From Vibrio aerogenes (lineage in GTDB: Bacteria > Pseudomonadota > Gammaproteobacteria > Enterobacterales > Vibrionaceae), in assembly GCF_024346755.1 (NCBI RefSeq), contig NZ_AP024861.1:3782001-3846000 (forward strand): a stretch of DNA of 64,000 nt. The letters are read 5' to 3'. A model generated the notes under the pieces. It was not told the DNA's origin and ran no database searches. It saw nothing but the letters and a program-made list of their open reading frames with translations. Both the position numbers and the translations under genes were made by a program. Shown here one piece after another: positions 1 through 8,500 of this stretch (position 1 is its first letter; every line of letters begins with the position of its first letter).

Positions 1-241
1 AGTTTAAGTCATATTCAGCAACCTGACAGCCAGCCATATAAGTATGGGGGATTGAATCAATTTCAGAAGTCACTCCCCAAAACTGATTGTTTCGGACTTT
101 ATGCTTAAGCAGGCCGGAATCCAGGTGAAAAAAACGATACCATGCCTGCTGAACCTCAGAGAGATTACCGGAATGCAAATCCAGAGCTTCCCGGCAGCCG
201 GCAAATTTCATCACCGGTAAATGAATAATATCTGGTTCCAT
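1..241 (-). CDS. Effector-binding (GyrI-like / AraC_E_bind) domain protein, N-terminal fragment
   Basis: This open frame runs off the left edge, so only the first 80 residues are present. It begins MEPDIIHLPVMKFAG. It continues with a W-Y-R-F-F segment and a YMAGCQVAE-like strand. That layout is seen at the start of AraC effector-binding/GyrI-like proteins, small ligand-binding folds found alone or at the C-terminus of AraC regulators. A GTG four codons upstream (251-253) is an alternative start. Neither start has a strong ribosome binding site. The family call rests on sequence pattern only, and the missing C-terminus prevents a firmer statement. Confidence 0.55.
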   Translation of the reverse strand, partial: MEPDIIHLPVMKFAGCREALDLHSGNLSEVQQAWYRFFHLDSGLLKHKVRNNQFWGVTSEIDSIPHTYMAGCQVAEYDLN

Positions 242-604
242 ATCGACGTTCACTGCTCAAAATATATCCGGTGGATGCGGACATACTGTTGTTAGAAAAT
301 AAAACGACTATTCATAAAAAATAAACGATTGGGCCGGTGATCGAAGTCACAAGAGCCGCTTCAATCACCTGATTTTTATACCTTGGGATCTCATTAAAAA
401 TAATGGTGAAAGGGTCATCTTACCTTCAGTTATTTTCCCTGAACTGAACCTGTTGATGAACCTGTTGATGACACTTTGAATCCTGCGTCTTGAGGTCACT
501 TGGGTATATACAGAATTCTTAATACTTGATATCCGGGAATAATTCGCCCTGATATTAAACAAATGTGAAGCAGGTTCAGATAAAAAGATGAGAAAAACAG
601 CAAA
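242..604. other. Intergenic stretch, no gene seen
   Basis: About 360 bases of AT-rich sequence. A 12-base unit (AACCTGTTGATG) is directly repeated twice near 448-471. A 65-codon frame on the minus strand (365-562) has no recognisable domain and no ribosome binding site, so it is not called as a gene. Confidence 0.5.
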
Positions 605-1045
605 TTATCGGGCTTCCACTTTATTGATATTAATGTCGGCATAACCATTCACGTCAGAAGCCATCAGCCAGATCCGCCCGTCAGAAACCCCAAACAAAAC
701 CTGAATCTGCGCTTTGCCTTTTTTCTGCGGATATATACCGGATAATTGATACGTGCCGAGTCCGGTATCATCTTTGACATATTTAGAGCGGCCACGAAAC
801 AGCTGAATGATAATTTCTTCCTGATCATCATCGGCTGTACTGAAGGTTTGCACCTGACGACACGGGAGCTCACACCCCATAAACAAAATCGGGTTCATCT
901 CGCCACTATGCATCCCGATACCAATATCTTCAGACAAAGTTTGCCCCTGTGCGACCGGGGAATCAGGCTCGACAATGATCCCCGCTGCGTAAGCCGCACA
1001 CGAAAAAAAATATATCATCAGTAAAATCAGATACCTGCTCATCAT
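605..1045 (-). CDS. Exported protein resembling the beta substrate-binding subdomain of Hsp70/DnaK
   Basis: This 146-residue protein has a clear signal peptide (MMSRYLILLMIYFFSCAAYA, cleavage about residue 20). The rest lines up with the DnaK substrate-binding beta sandwich. SEDIGIGMHSGEMNPIL matches the PLSLGIETMGGVMTTLI segment of DnaK. FSTADDDQEEIIIQLFRG matches FSTAEDNQSAVTIHVLQG. GLGTYQLSGI and AQIQVLFGVSDGRIWLMASD match the following strands. The ATPase domain and the helical lid are absent. Two cysteines (GCELPC, around residues 57-62) could form a disulfide outside the cytoplasm. The inferred role is binding of unfolded or extended peptides in the periplasm without ATP cycling. It stands alone between XylR and the left-edge gene. 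The fold assignment is strong; the function is not known. Confidence 0.72.
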   Translation of the reverse strand: MMSRYLILLMIYFFSCAAYAAGIIVEPDSPVAQGQTLSEDIGIGMHSGEMNPILFMGCELPCRQVQTFSTADDDQEEIIIQLFRGRSKYVKDDTGLGTYQLSGIYPQKKGKAQIQVLFGVSDGRIWLMASDVNGYADININKVEAR

Positions 1046-1287
1046 ATCTTCCTGTACAACAAATCCCGGGGCAAAGCATTGACTAACGGATACCGGGATT
1101 CAAAAGACATCACCGGTTTATCGTAGCAGGTTATCCCTGAAATAGAAGCGCCATGTGGTAAAACCGGAATGGGTCTCTGTTTGCATCAATCCATGCAGGA
1201 AAAATGAGCCGGTTTTCAGCGATCAGGCGGGAGGGTTCTGTCACCAGAAAGCGCCATTCCCGCTTCACGCATCTGAGGTTAACAGGA

Positions 1288-2469
1288 TCAGCGCGTTAGT
1301 TTGATATCCCGGTAATCTTTTGGTGTTTGTGCCAGGTCTTTTTTGAACACTGAATACATATATTGCAGAGATGGATAACCACATAGTTCCGAAATTTCCT
1401 GAATAGACAGCATCGTGGTTGCCAGCAGATGGCAGGACCGGCGCAGCTTCGCATGGTGAATTTCATGGTGAATCGAATGCCCCATTTCCTGCTTGAAGCG
1501 GGTTTCTAAATTAGACCGTGAAACACCCACCGAATTCAGCACCTGTTCCACCTTGATGCCTTTGCAGGCATTGCGCCGGATGAAGTGCATTGCCTGAATC
1601 ACATAAGGATCTTTCAGCGCCTGATAATCCGTACTTTGACGTTCATATACTTTGGCAGGCGGAATAATAATGCGACAGGGCTCATTTTTCTTCTGCTGTT
1701 GGTACTCAAGCTGCTGATGTAATAATTTGGCCGCCTGATAGCCCATCGTTTTGCAACCCTGTCCGACTGAGCTCAGAGAAACCCGGGTCAGAAAACGAGC
1801 CAGTTGCTCATTATCAATCCCGATAACTGCGACTTTATCCGGCACCATAATATTCAGATTATCGCATACCTGAAGCAAGTGCCTCGCTCTGGCATCCGTC
1901 ACCGCAATAATACCGACCGGAGTCGGCAGCATTTGCAGCCAGTCAGCCAGACGGTTCATATCGTACTGCCAGGTTTTCGGGTCTGTCGCATTACCGCGGA
2001 ACACAGCACCGGAATAGCCTTCAGATTTCATCAGCGCCAGAAATGCACTTTCACGCTCCTGCGCCCATCGCTTGCGCGGGTCTTCGGGCAATCCGTAGTA
2101 GGCAAAGTTTTCCAGCCCTTTTTCCTTCAGATGCTGTAGTGCCAGATTCACCAGCGCAGCGTTATCTGTCGCCACATAAGGCACATCAGGATACATACTG
2201 GCATCCTGATATGATCCGCCCACACCAACCACCGGAATATCGACGTTGCGGAACAAAGATTCAATCTCTGGATTGTCAAAGTCAGCAATCACACCGTCAC
2301 CGTGCCATGCCTGAAAACTCTCAGGATCTGCAGTAAACTCATCCTCAAGAAAGACATCCCAGTTACACTGGGATGCCTGTAAATACTCTCCAATTCCCTC
2401 AATGACCTGTCGGTCATACACTTTATTTGCATTAAAAAGCAGATTTATCCGATAACGTTTATCCATCAT
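1288..2469 (-). CDS. xylR: XylR, xylose-responsive AraC-type transcriptional activator
   Basis: This 393-residue regulator activates xylose genes when xylose binds. The N-terminal 280 residues form a LacI/periplasmic-binding-type sensor (RINLLFNANKVYDRQVIEG, GDGVIADFDNPEIE, IIAVTDARARHLLQVC). The C-terminal 90 residues are an AraC double helix-turn-helix (SVGVSRSNLETRFKQEMG, ISELCGYPSLQYMYSVFKK). It matches E. coli XylR along its whole length. The frame is open 24 codons further upstream, but alignment favours the ATG at 2469 (protein starting MMDKRYRINLLF), or the next ATG at 2466. It is divergent from xylB, so the shared intergenic region should hold its operators. Confidence 0.93.
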   Translation of the reverse strand: MMDKRYRINLLFNANKVYDRQVIEGIGEYLQASQCNWDVFLEDEFTADPESFQAWHGDGVIADFDNPEIESLFRNVDIPVVGVGGSYQDASMYPDVPYVATDNAALVNLALQHLKEKGLENFAYYGLPEDPRKRWAQERESAFLALMKSEGYSGAVFRGNATDPKTWQYDMNRLADWLQMLPTPVGIIAVTDARARHLLQVCDNLNIMVPDKVAVIGIDNEQLARFLTRVSLSSVGQGCKTMGYQAAKLLHQQLEYQQQKKNEPCRIIIPPAKVYERQSTDYQALKDPYVIQAMHFIRRNACKGIKVEQVLNSVGVSRSNLETRFKQEMGHSIHHEIHHAKLRRSCHLLATTMLSIQEISELCGYPSLQYMYSVFKKDLAQTPKDYRDIKLTR

Positions 2470-2583
2470 GTTATTTAATACCTGTTTCCTGAAATAACCG
2501 GAACATTCGCGAACGCCAATAATCATCCGCTTGCAATGCATCTACAACGATCGTCAAGATTAACAGTGTGTCCCGCCCGGTAG

Positions 2584-2632
2584 TGTGATCACTCACGCGT
2601 TGATGAAATAACAGAAATAAGCAACCAGAAAT
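2584..2632. promoter_or_regulatory. Candidate xyl control region: CRP half-site and GAAAT direct repeats
   Basis: Between xylR and xylB the pentamer GAAAT occurs three times on the plus strand (2605, 2614, 2628). This resembles the directly repeated GAAA-type half-sites that XylR binds in enteric bacteria. Just before them, TGTGATC (2584) is a perfect CRP half-site without a good partner half. The arrangement is suggestive only. Confidence 0.3.
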
Positions 2633-2751
2633 CATAATTGTCCGTAATATCAATCAGACTAACATACAAAAATAACATCTGGATCTGCTGAACTGTGACG
2701 ATAGTTCAGGGAATAGCCACAATAAATATACCCGAAAAGGCAAATAAGCAT

Positions 2752-4203
2752 ATGTACATTGGTATCGATCTTGGAACGTCCGGGGTAAAAGTGATTGCCC
2801 TGTCTTCATCCGGAGAAATCATCGCAACCGGCACATCATCACTAGATATATCACGTCCACAGCCCCTTTGGTCCGAACAAAATCCGTTGCAATGGTGGCA
2901 GGCGACCTGTGACTGTATTCAGCAACTGGGACAACAGGCTGATCTGAAGCAGGTCAAAGCCATTGGTCTTTCCGGACAAATGCACGGCGCAACACTGATT
3001 GATGTCAAAGGCAATGTGCTGCGTCCGGCGATTTTGTGGAATGATGGCCGGTGTGCCAGAGAATGTCAGGAGCTGGAAACACAGGTCCCGGAAAGCCGTC
3101 AAATTACCGGCAACCTGATCATGCCCGGTTTCACCGCACCAAAGCTCAAATGGGTGCAAAAACATGAACCGGATATCTTTACACGAATCGCGAAAGTTCT
3201 CTTACCGAAAGACTATCTGCGCTGGCAAATGACCGGCCAGTTTGCAACGGATATGTCTGATGCTGCCGGTACCTGCTGGCTGGATCTGGCAGGACGCTGC
3301 TGGAATGATGCCATGCTGCAAGCCTGCGGTTTAACGCAGGCGCAGATGCCAAAATTATATGAAGGAACAGAGATCACCGGTTATCTGAGTGAATCTGTCG
3401 CTAAACAATGGGGCATGCCGTCTGTACCCGTTATCGCCGGCGGCGGTGACAATGCAGCAGGTGCGGTGGGCTCAGGGATTACCCGGCCCGGACAAGCGAT
3501 GCTGTCACTAGGCACTTCCGGCGTATATTTTGCGGTCAGCGATGGTTGTCAGTCCAACCCGGCGTCGGCATTACATACTTTCTGTCATGCTTTGCCCAAG
3601 ACCTGGCATCATATGTCGGTCATGCTGAGTGCGGCCTCCTGTCTGGACTGGGTCGCAAATTTAACCGGCTTCAGTGCCGTCGGCGAGATGCTGACGCAAC
3701 TTGAAGACAATCTGCCAGAACTGAATCCGGTCATCTTCCTGCCCTACTTATCCGGGGAGCGGACACCACATAATAACCCAGATGCAAAAGGTGTCTTTTT
3801 TGGCATGACGCATGAGACCACACGCTTTCATCTGGTTCAGGCAGTTCTCGAAGGTGTTGGGTTTGCTTTTGCTGACGGCGCAGACGCACTCCATGCAACC
3901 GGAAATATTCCACAGGAAGTCAGCCTGATTGGCGGCGGTGCACGCAGTGCTTACTGGCGTCAGATGCTGGCTGATATTACCGGCATGACACTCACCTACC
4001 GGCAGGGCGGAGACGTCGGGCCGGCGCTCGGAGCTGCCAGACTCGCAGCATTAGGCACTGAGGGATTATCCCGGACAGATGACATTTGTCCGGTGCCACC
4101 TCAGCTTGATCGTCATCAACCCGACCTGGCCGCTCATCAGGCGTATCAAAATAAACGCGTGACGTTCCGGAAACTTTATCAACATCTGAAGCCTTTGTTC
4201 TGA
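2752..4203 (+). CDS. xylB: XylB, xylulokinase
   Basis: It phosphorylates D-xylulose to xylulose 5-phosphate, feeding the pentose phosphate pathway in the cytoplasm. The 483-residue FGGY kinase begins MYIGIDLGTSGVKVI, the phosphate-binding loop of the actin-like fold. It carries SGQMHGATLID and ILWNDGRC for sugar binding, and GGGDNAAGAVGSG with the catalytic Asp at residue 233. GGGARSAYWRQMLADI near the C-terminus closes the ATP site. An upstream GTG (2695) extends the frame by 19 residues, but they have no counterpart in the family, and AAGG lies 11 bases before the ATG at 2752. Xylose isomerase (xylA), which normally precedes xylB, is not here. Confidence 0.95.
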   Translation: MYIGIDLGTSGVKVIALSSSGEIIATGTSSLDISRPQPLWSEQNPLQWWQATCDCIQQLGQQADLKQVKAIGLSGQMHGATLIDVKGNVLRPAILWNDGRCARECQELETQVPESRQITGNLIMPGFTAPKLKWVQKHEPDIFTRIAKVLLPKDYLRWQMTGQFATDMSDAAGTCWLDLAGRCWNDAMLQACGLTQAQMPKLYEGTEITGYLSESVAKQWGMPSVPVIAGGGDNAAGAVGSGITRPGQAMLSLGTSGVYFAVSDGCQSNPASALHTFCHALPKTWHHMSVMLSAASCLDWVANLTGFSAVGEMLTQLEDNLPELNPVIFLPYLSGERTPHNNPDAKGVFFGMTHETTRFHLVQAVLEGVGFAFADGADALHATGNIPQEVSLIGGGARSAYWRQMLADITGMTLTYRQGGDVGPALGAARLAALGTEGLSRTDDICPVPPQLDRHQPDLAAHQAYQNKRVTFRKLYQHLKPLF

Positions 4204-4525
4204 CACCAACACATACGCCGGAACTCTCCTTGTGGGTCGGAGTCATTAATTGATATCTGACTCACATTTTTTAAGGCCGGGGATTTTCACCCAGTGCTTT
4301 ATGTCAAATAACATTAGATACATTAGATACATTAGATATAAATGAAGTATCATATCACCTAATTTCACTTAAATAATCAGTACATCAAAAAGAACTGAGC
4401 CATCAGCATGGGTTGAGCACCTTCTCTCTTCCGCCTCAGCTATCGTGCCGGTTTTTATTTTCTGTGAATCATTTCAGCAATCAACATTCGCTTGCTTATT
4501 GGCAGTTCGGACAGGAAGTTAAACA
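4204..4525. other. Intergenic stretch between xylB and the Rhs locus
   Basis: AT-rich and without a gene. It contains the triple 9-base repeat listed separately. No convincing terminator for xylB was found. Confidence 0.5.
4312..4338. repeat. 9-bp tandem repeat, three copies
   Basis: CATTAGATA is repeated three times head to tail with no mismatches, between xylB and the Rhs locus. It may be a slippage product or a variable-number site; no binding protein can be named. Confidence 0.85.
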
Positions 4526-5530
4526 ATGACTGATAAAAATGCGACCAATCAATTCTTAGACGAAAAATTCAACGCAGTAAAAGCTGATTTCATGAGTTCA
4601 ATTGATGAGTATAAAAAGCAATCTGAAAACCTGCTCTATGGCTGGGCATTAGAGATGGATCAAAAGGTAATGGTCAACGGACATACAAAATCCGCTGACA
4701 TTGATGATTCAAGTATCCGTGCAGATATAGTCAAGTGTCCACTGGATGGGAAGCTAACTTTAGTCCATTGCTTTGAAGCGGAAAGTTTTATCCCTATCGG
4801 AGGGACTCCGTTTAAAATTCAGCCGGTTAAAGTAAAAAAACACTGGTTCAGATCAGATAGTTATATCAAGGATGGTCCGCCATATGAAGATACGATTGGA
4901 GAAGATGGACATAAAGATCTCCATCTTGATAAAGCAACTTATGCCGGCAAAATGCTGCAAATTAATTTTCAGCCAGATGTCACTCAAAGTGACATGAACC
5001 GATTGCTCCAATCATATGATGTCACGCTCAACAGTATGATGAACTGGCTTGAATCTCAGTGGAAAAGTCAAAAAGAAGAGTGGGCAGACTTCCTTGCCCA
5101 TCCGATTGATGTGGGTGCTGAGGTGAAGCGTTTTCTGCACAATGCCGTCATCGAACTGGTCAAAGCGTGGGATGAGATCGCGGACCTGTTCAAATTACTT
5201 TCCCACCCCACTCAGTTAATCAAAACACTGGCAAAATATGTCGAAAACCCGGAACTCATCGTACAAAAAATTCAGGAAGCCGGGAAAGAAGCCGTTGAAA
5301 TGCTGATGATGCTCAAAGATGAAGCCCGCTGTTTTTTATGTGTCAAAGCGGTGTTTTGCTGGATTCAACTGTTAAGCCCCCGCCAGATTATTGATTTTGT
5401 TTCTGTCAGCCTGGCTTCCGTCCTGGTGGAAGTCATTCTTTCCGTTGTCGTTCCCGGCGGAATTATTTCTAAAAGTTTTGAAAAATTACGGGATGTTGCG
5501 GGGATGGCACAAGGAGTCATTGATGGCTAA
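4526..5530 (+). CDS. Rhs-associated protein, likely the separately encoded N-terminal part of the Rhs effector
   Basis: This 334-residue protein has no family I can name. Residues 1-60 are polar and helical, and residues 60-150 look like beta-rich, soluble sequence. Residues 165-260 are amphipathic helices. Residues 262-318 hold hydrophobic helices (CFLCVKAVFCWIQLL, IIDFVSVSLASVLVEVILSVVVPGGII) that could cross or insert into a membrane. Its stop codon overlaps the start of the Rhs gene by 8 bases, and the Rhs ribosome binding site lies inside it, so the two are translationally coupled. Rhs effectors delivered by type VI secretion usually carry such a hydrophobic segment at their own N-terminus. 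I infer this is that part on a separate chain. No PAAR motif was seen. Confidence 0.6.
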   Translation: MTDKNATNQFLDEKFNAVKADFMSSIDEYKKQSENLLYGWALEMDQKVMVNGHTKSADIDDSSIRADIVKCPLDGKLTLVHCFEAESFIPIGGTPFKIQPVKVKKHWFRSDSYIKDGPPYEDTIGEDGHKDLHLDKATYAGKMLQINFQPDVTQSDMNRLLQSYDVTLNSMMNWLESQWKSQKEEWADFLAHPIDVGAEVKRFLHNAVIELVKAWDEIADLFKLLSHPTQLIKTLAKYVENPELIVQKIQEAGKEAVEMLMMLKDEARCFLCVKAVFCWIQLLSPRQIIDFVSVSLASVLVEVILSVVVPGGIISKSFEKLRDVAGMAQGVIDG

Positions 5531-8500
5531 GAAAAAATTAGGCAAGGCCGTAGATTGGGTCAAAAAAATTGAAGAAATCATCAAAATTGCCCAAAAAGAT
5601 ACCAAAAAGTACATGCCGGAACTCAAAAAAGCGGTGACGAAAGGAGAAGGAAGCTTCAACAAAGCACGCAAAAAGAAACAAAAATTCGGCAAAAAAAACA
5701 AAACGAAACTCACCAAAGAAGCAACCAGCATCAGCCGGAATGGTAAAAGCAAAACAAGGCTGAAAATAACCAACAATAAAAAAACCAAGAAACTGAAAAG
5801 AAAGGGCAATACCCGGAATAAGAAAAAGACCAACAAAGAAAAAAACATCTGTATCAACGGATGCCCGGTATCGATGGTCAGTGGAGAAGAATTACTGACG
5901 ATTGAAGATGTCATACTCCCCGGAGCCGTCCCTTTTACATTTAAACGGACCTACCGGACTTCCGCCTGTGAGGTCAAGTCTTATCTGGGTTACGGATGGA
6001 GCCATACACTTTCTCATCAACTTGAATTTACCGGTGATGAAGTCCTCTGGTATGACAATGAAAACAGAGTGACATCGTTACTGTTACCGGATGAAGCGAT
6101 CAGTGAATCGACAAATCCGATCGCCGGTGCAACACTCTATCTCAGTGATAAAGCCGGTGAATTCGTTTTATCTGCACCAGAGCTTCCTTTCCTGCACTTT
6201 AAGCGTCAGGGAAATACAGGCCACTTAGTCCGGCTTTCAGATAACTACAACAACGAACTCTTCATTCAATATAACCAGAACCAGCAACCGCAAGCGGTAG
6301 TGAATCCGCATGGTATTGCCCTGTGGCTGAACTATAACGAAGCTGACTTAATCAGCAGCATTGAACTGAAAACCTTTTCAGATACCCCCGACGGACGTGA
6401 GTGGCAAACACAACGGTTAATGCATCAGTATGACTACAACGAAAGCAGTCAGCTCATCTCAGAACAGAATGAAGCGGGTGAAGGCGAGTATTATCACTAC
6501 AACGAACAACATGTGATTACCGGGCGACAAATGGCTGGCGGAATGACATTTGGCTGGGAGTGGGAAGGCGAAAGTAAAGATGTTCGTTGTACCAAACACT
6601 GGAGTAATACCGGTTTTCAGGCCAGTTACCTGTGGGATGATGAAGCACATACAGTCACTGTGAGTTATCCGGATGGCAGCACAGAAGTTTATCAGCATGA
6701 TGAAGAAACCAACCTGATCAACACAACAGATCCGGATGGTGCGGTCACAACTCAGGAATACAATGATGACGGGCAACTCGTCCGGAGTGTCGATGCTTTA
6801 GGCTATGAAACCCTGCATTATTATGATGATGAAGGGCAACGGGAACTCACAGTTCTGCCGGATGGAACAGAAATCAGTTTTGAGTATCTGCTGGGCCACC
6901 TGTTCAAAGTCACTTGTGGCGATGCCACCTGGCGTTATTTCTATAATCTGGAAGGCGACTTAACCGAAAAGCGTGACCCACTGCATCAAACCACATTCTA
7001 CCACTATAACCCGCAAGGCAATCTGTCCCGGATTGCGTACCCGGACGGCAGTGAGCATCAGCTCAGCTGGAACCGGCTGGGGATGCTGATTGAGGAAAGG
7101 TACCCGGACGGCACCACCAGCCAATACCGCCATGATATCAGCGGCCGGGTGATTTACCAGAAATCCTCCATTGGCGGCGTGACGCAATATCAGTGGGATG
7201 AAGCGGACCGGTTAGTCAAACTGATTCAGCCCAACGGCAAGTCCAAAACCTTCTGTTACAACGCTTACGGCAAAGTGACAGAAGTGATGGATGAAGCAGG
7301 ACGCAAAACAGCGTATGAATACGAAGAGAACAGCCATCTGCTAAGCCGGGTGACCAATCCGGACGGCACCAGCCTGAGCTATCTGTACGACAACCCGAAA
7401 CGTTTTGTCAGCCAAATCACCAACGAACGCGGTGAAGCCTACAACATTGATTACTTTACTAATGGCCTGGTGAAAACAGAAACCACCTTCGACGGGCGGC
7501 AGATGCATTATGCGTATGATTTGCTCGGCCAGCTGCTGAAGAAAACCGAAGTGGGTAGCGAAGGCACCGAACTGGTGACCGAATTTACTCATGATGAAAT
7601 GGGCCGCCTGAGTGAAAAAGTGCTGCCTGATGGCAACAAAGTGGCCTACGGGTACGATGAGAGTGGGAACCTTGCCAGTATCGATGATGGTGAAACCCCA
7701 CTTGCATGGAAGTATGATTTACTCAACCGGGTCACGGAAGAGCATCAGAACTGGGCCTCAAACTATTTTGAGTATGATGTGGTCGGTCAGGTAGTGAAAT
7801 GGCAACTGCCGGATGCCAAAGTGCTGCACTACCAGCGAGGTCAGGGCGGATTACTCAATCAAATCAGTCTGGATGACCATGTGCTGACACGGCACTTATA
7901 TCAGAACGGGATAGAAAGCCGCCGGACCCAGGGCGCGGTGATCAGCAGTTTTGATTATGATACACAGGGCAGATTAGTTCATCAGAGCCAATCGATTAAC
8001 GGGCACCAAACCCGAACGCGGGATTACGGTTACGACGCGCTGGGCAATTTGTCGCAAATCGCTGACAGCCGCTTTGGAGACAGTTATTTCGATTATGACC
8101 CGCTGTCACGCCTGAAAGCCGTACGCGGCAATCTGGAAGAGCATTTTGTCCATGATGCGACGGGCAATGTCTTGTCTCAGCATCTGGGAAGACGTCAGGA
8201 TGAACTGAATCTGGCGGAAGCCGGCGGCAACCAGCTCACTTTCCACGGGGACAGTCATTATGAGTACGATGAGTTCGGGCGTCTCATGACTGAGAAACGC
8301 GGTAAGAATCAATCTCTCATTACTACTTACGAGTATGACTGCCAACACCGTCTGATTCAGGCCAGCATGCCGGACGGCACCACCGCCACCTACACCTATG
8401 ATGCATTTGGCCGCAGAACCAAAAAAGTCGTCACGGACAAAGCGCAAACCACCACAACCACCGAGTTTATATGGCAGGGTGATAACCTGATTGGTGAAGT

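Noticed and set aside
365..562. 65-codon minus-strand frame in the left intergenic region
   Set aside because: Basic, low-information sequence with no ribosome site or homology.
5486..5914. 142-codon hydrophobic minus-strand frame
   Set aside because: It is the antisense of the lysine-rich Rhs N-terminus (AAA read as TTT gives Phe/Leu), not a membrane protein gene.
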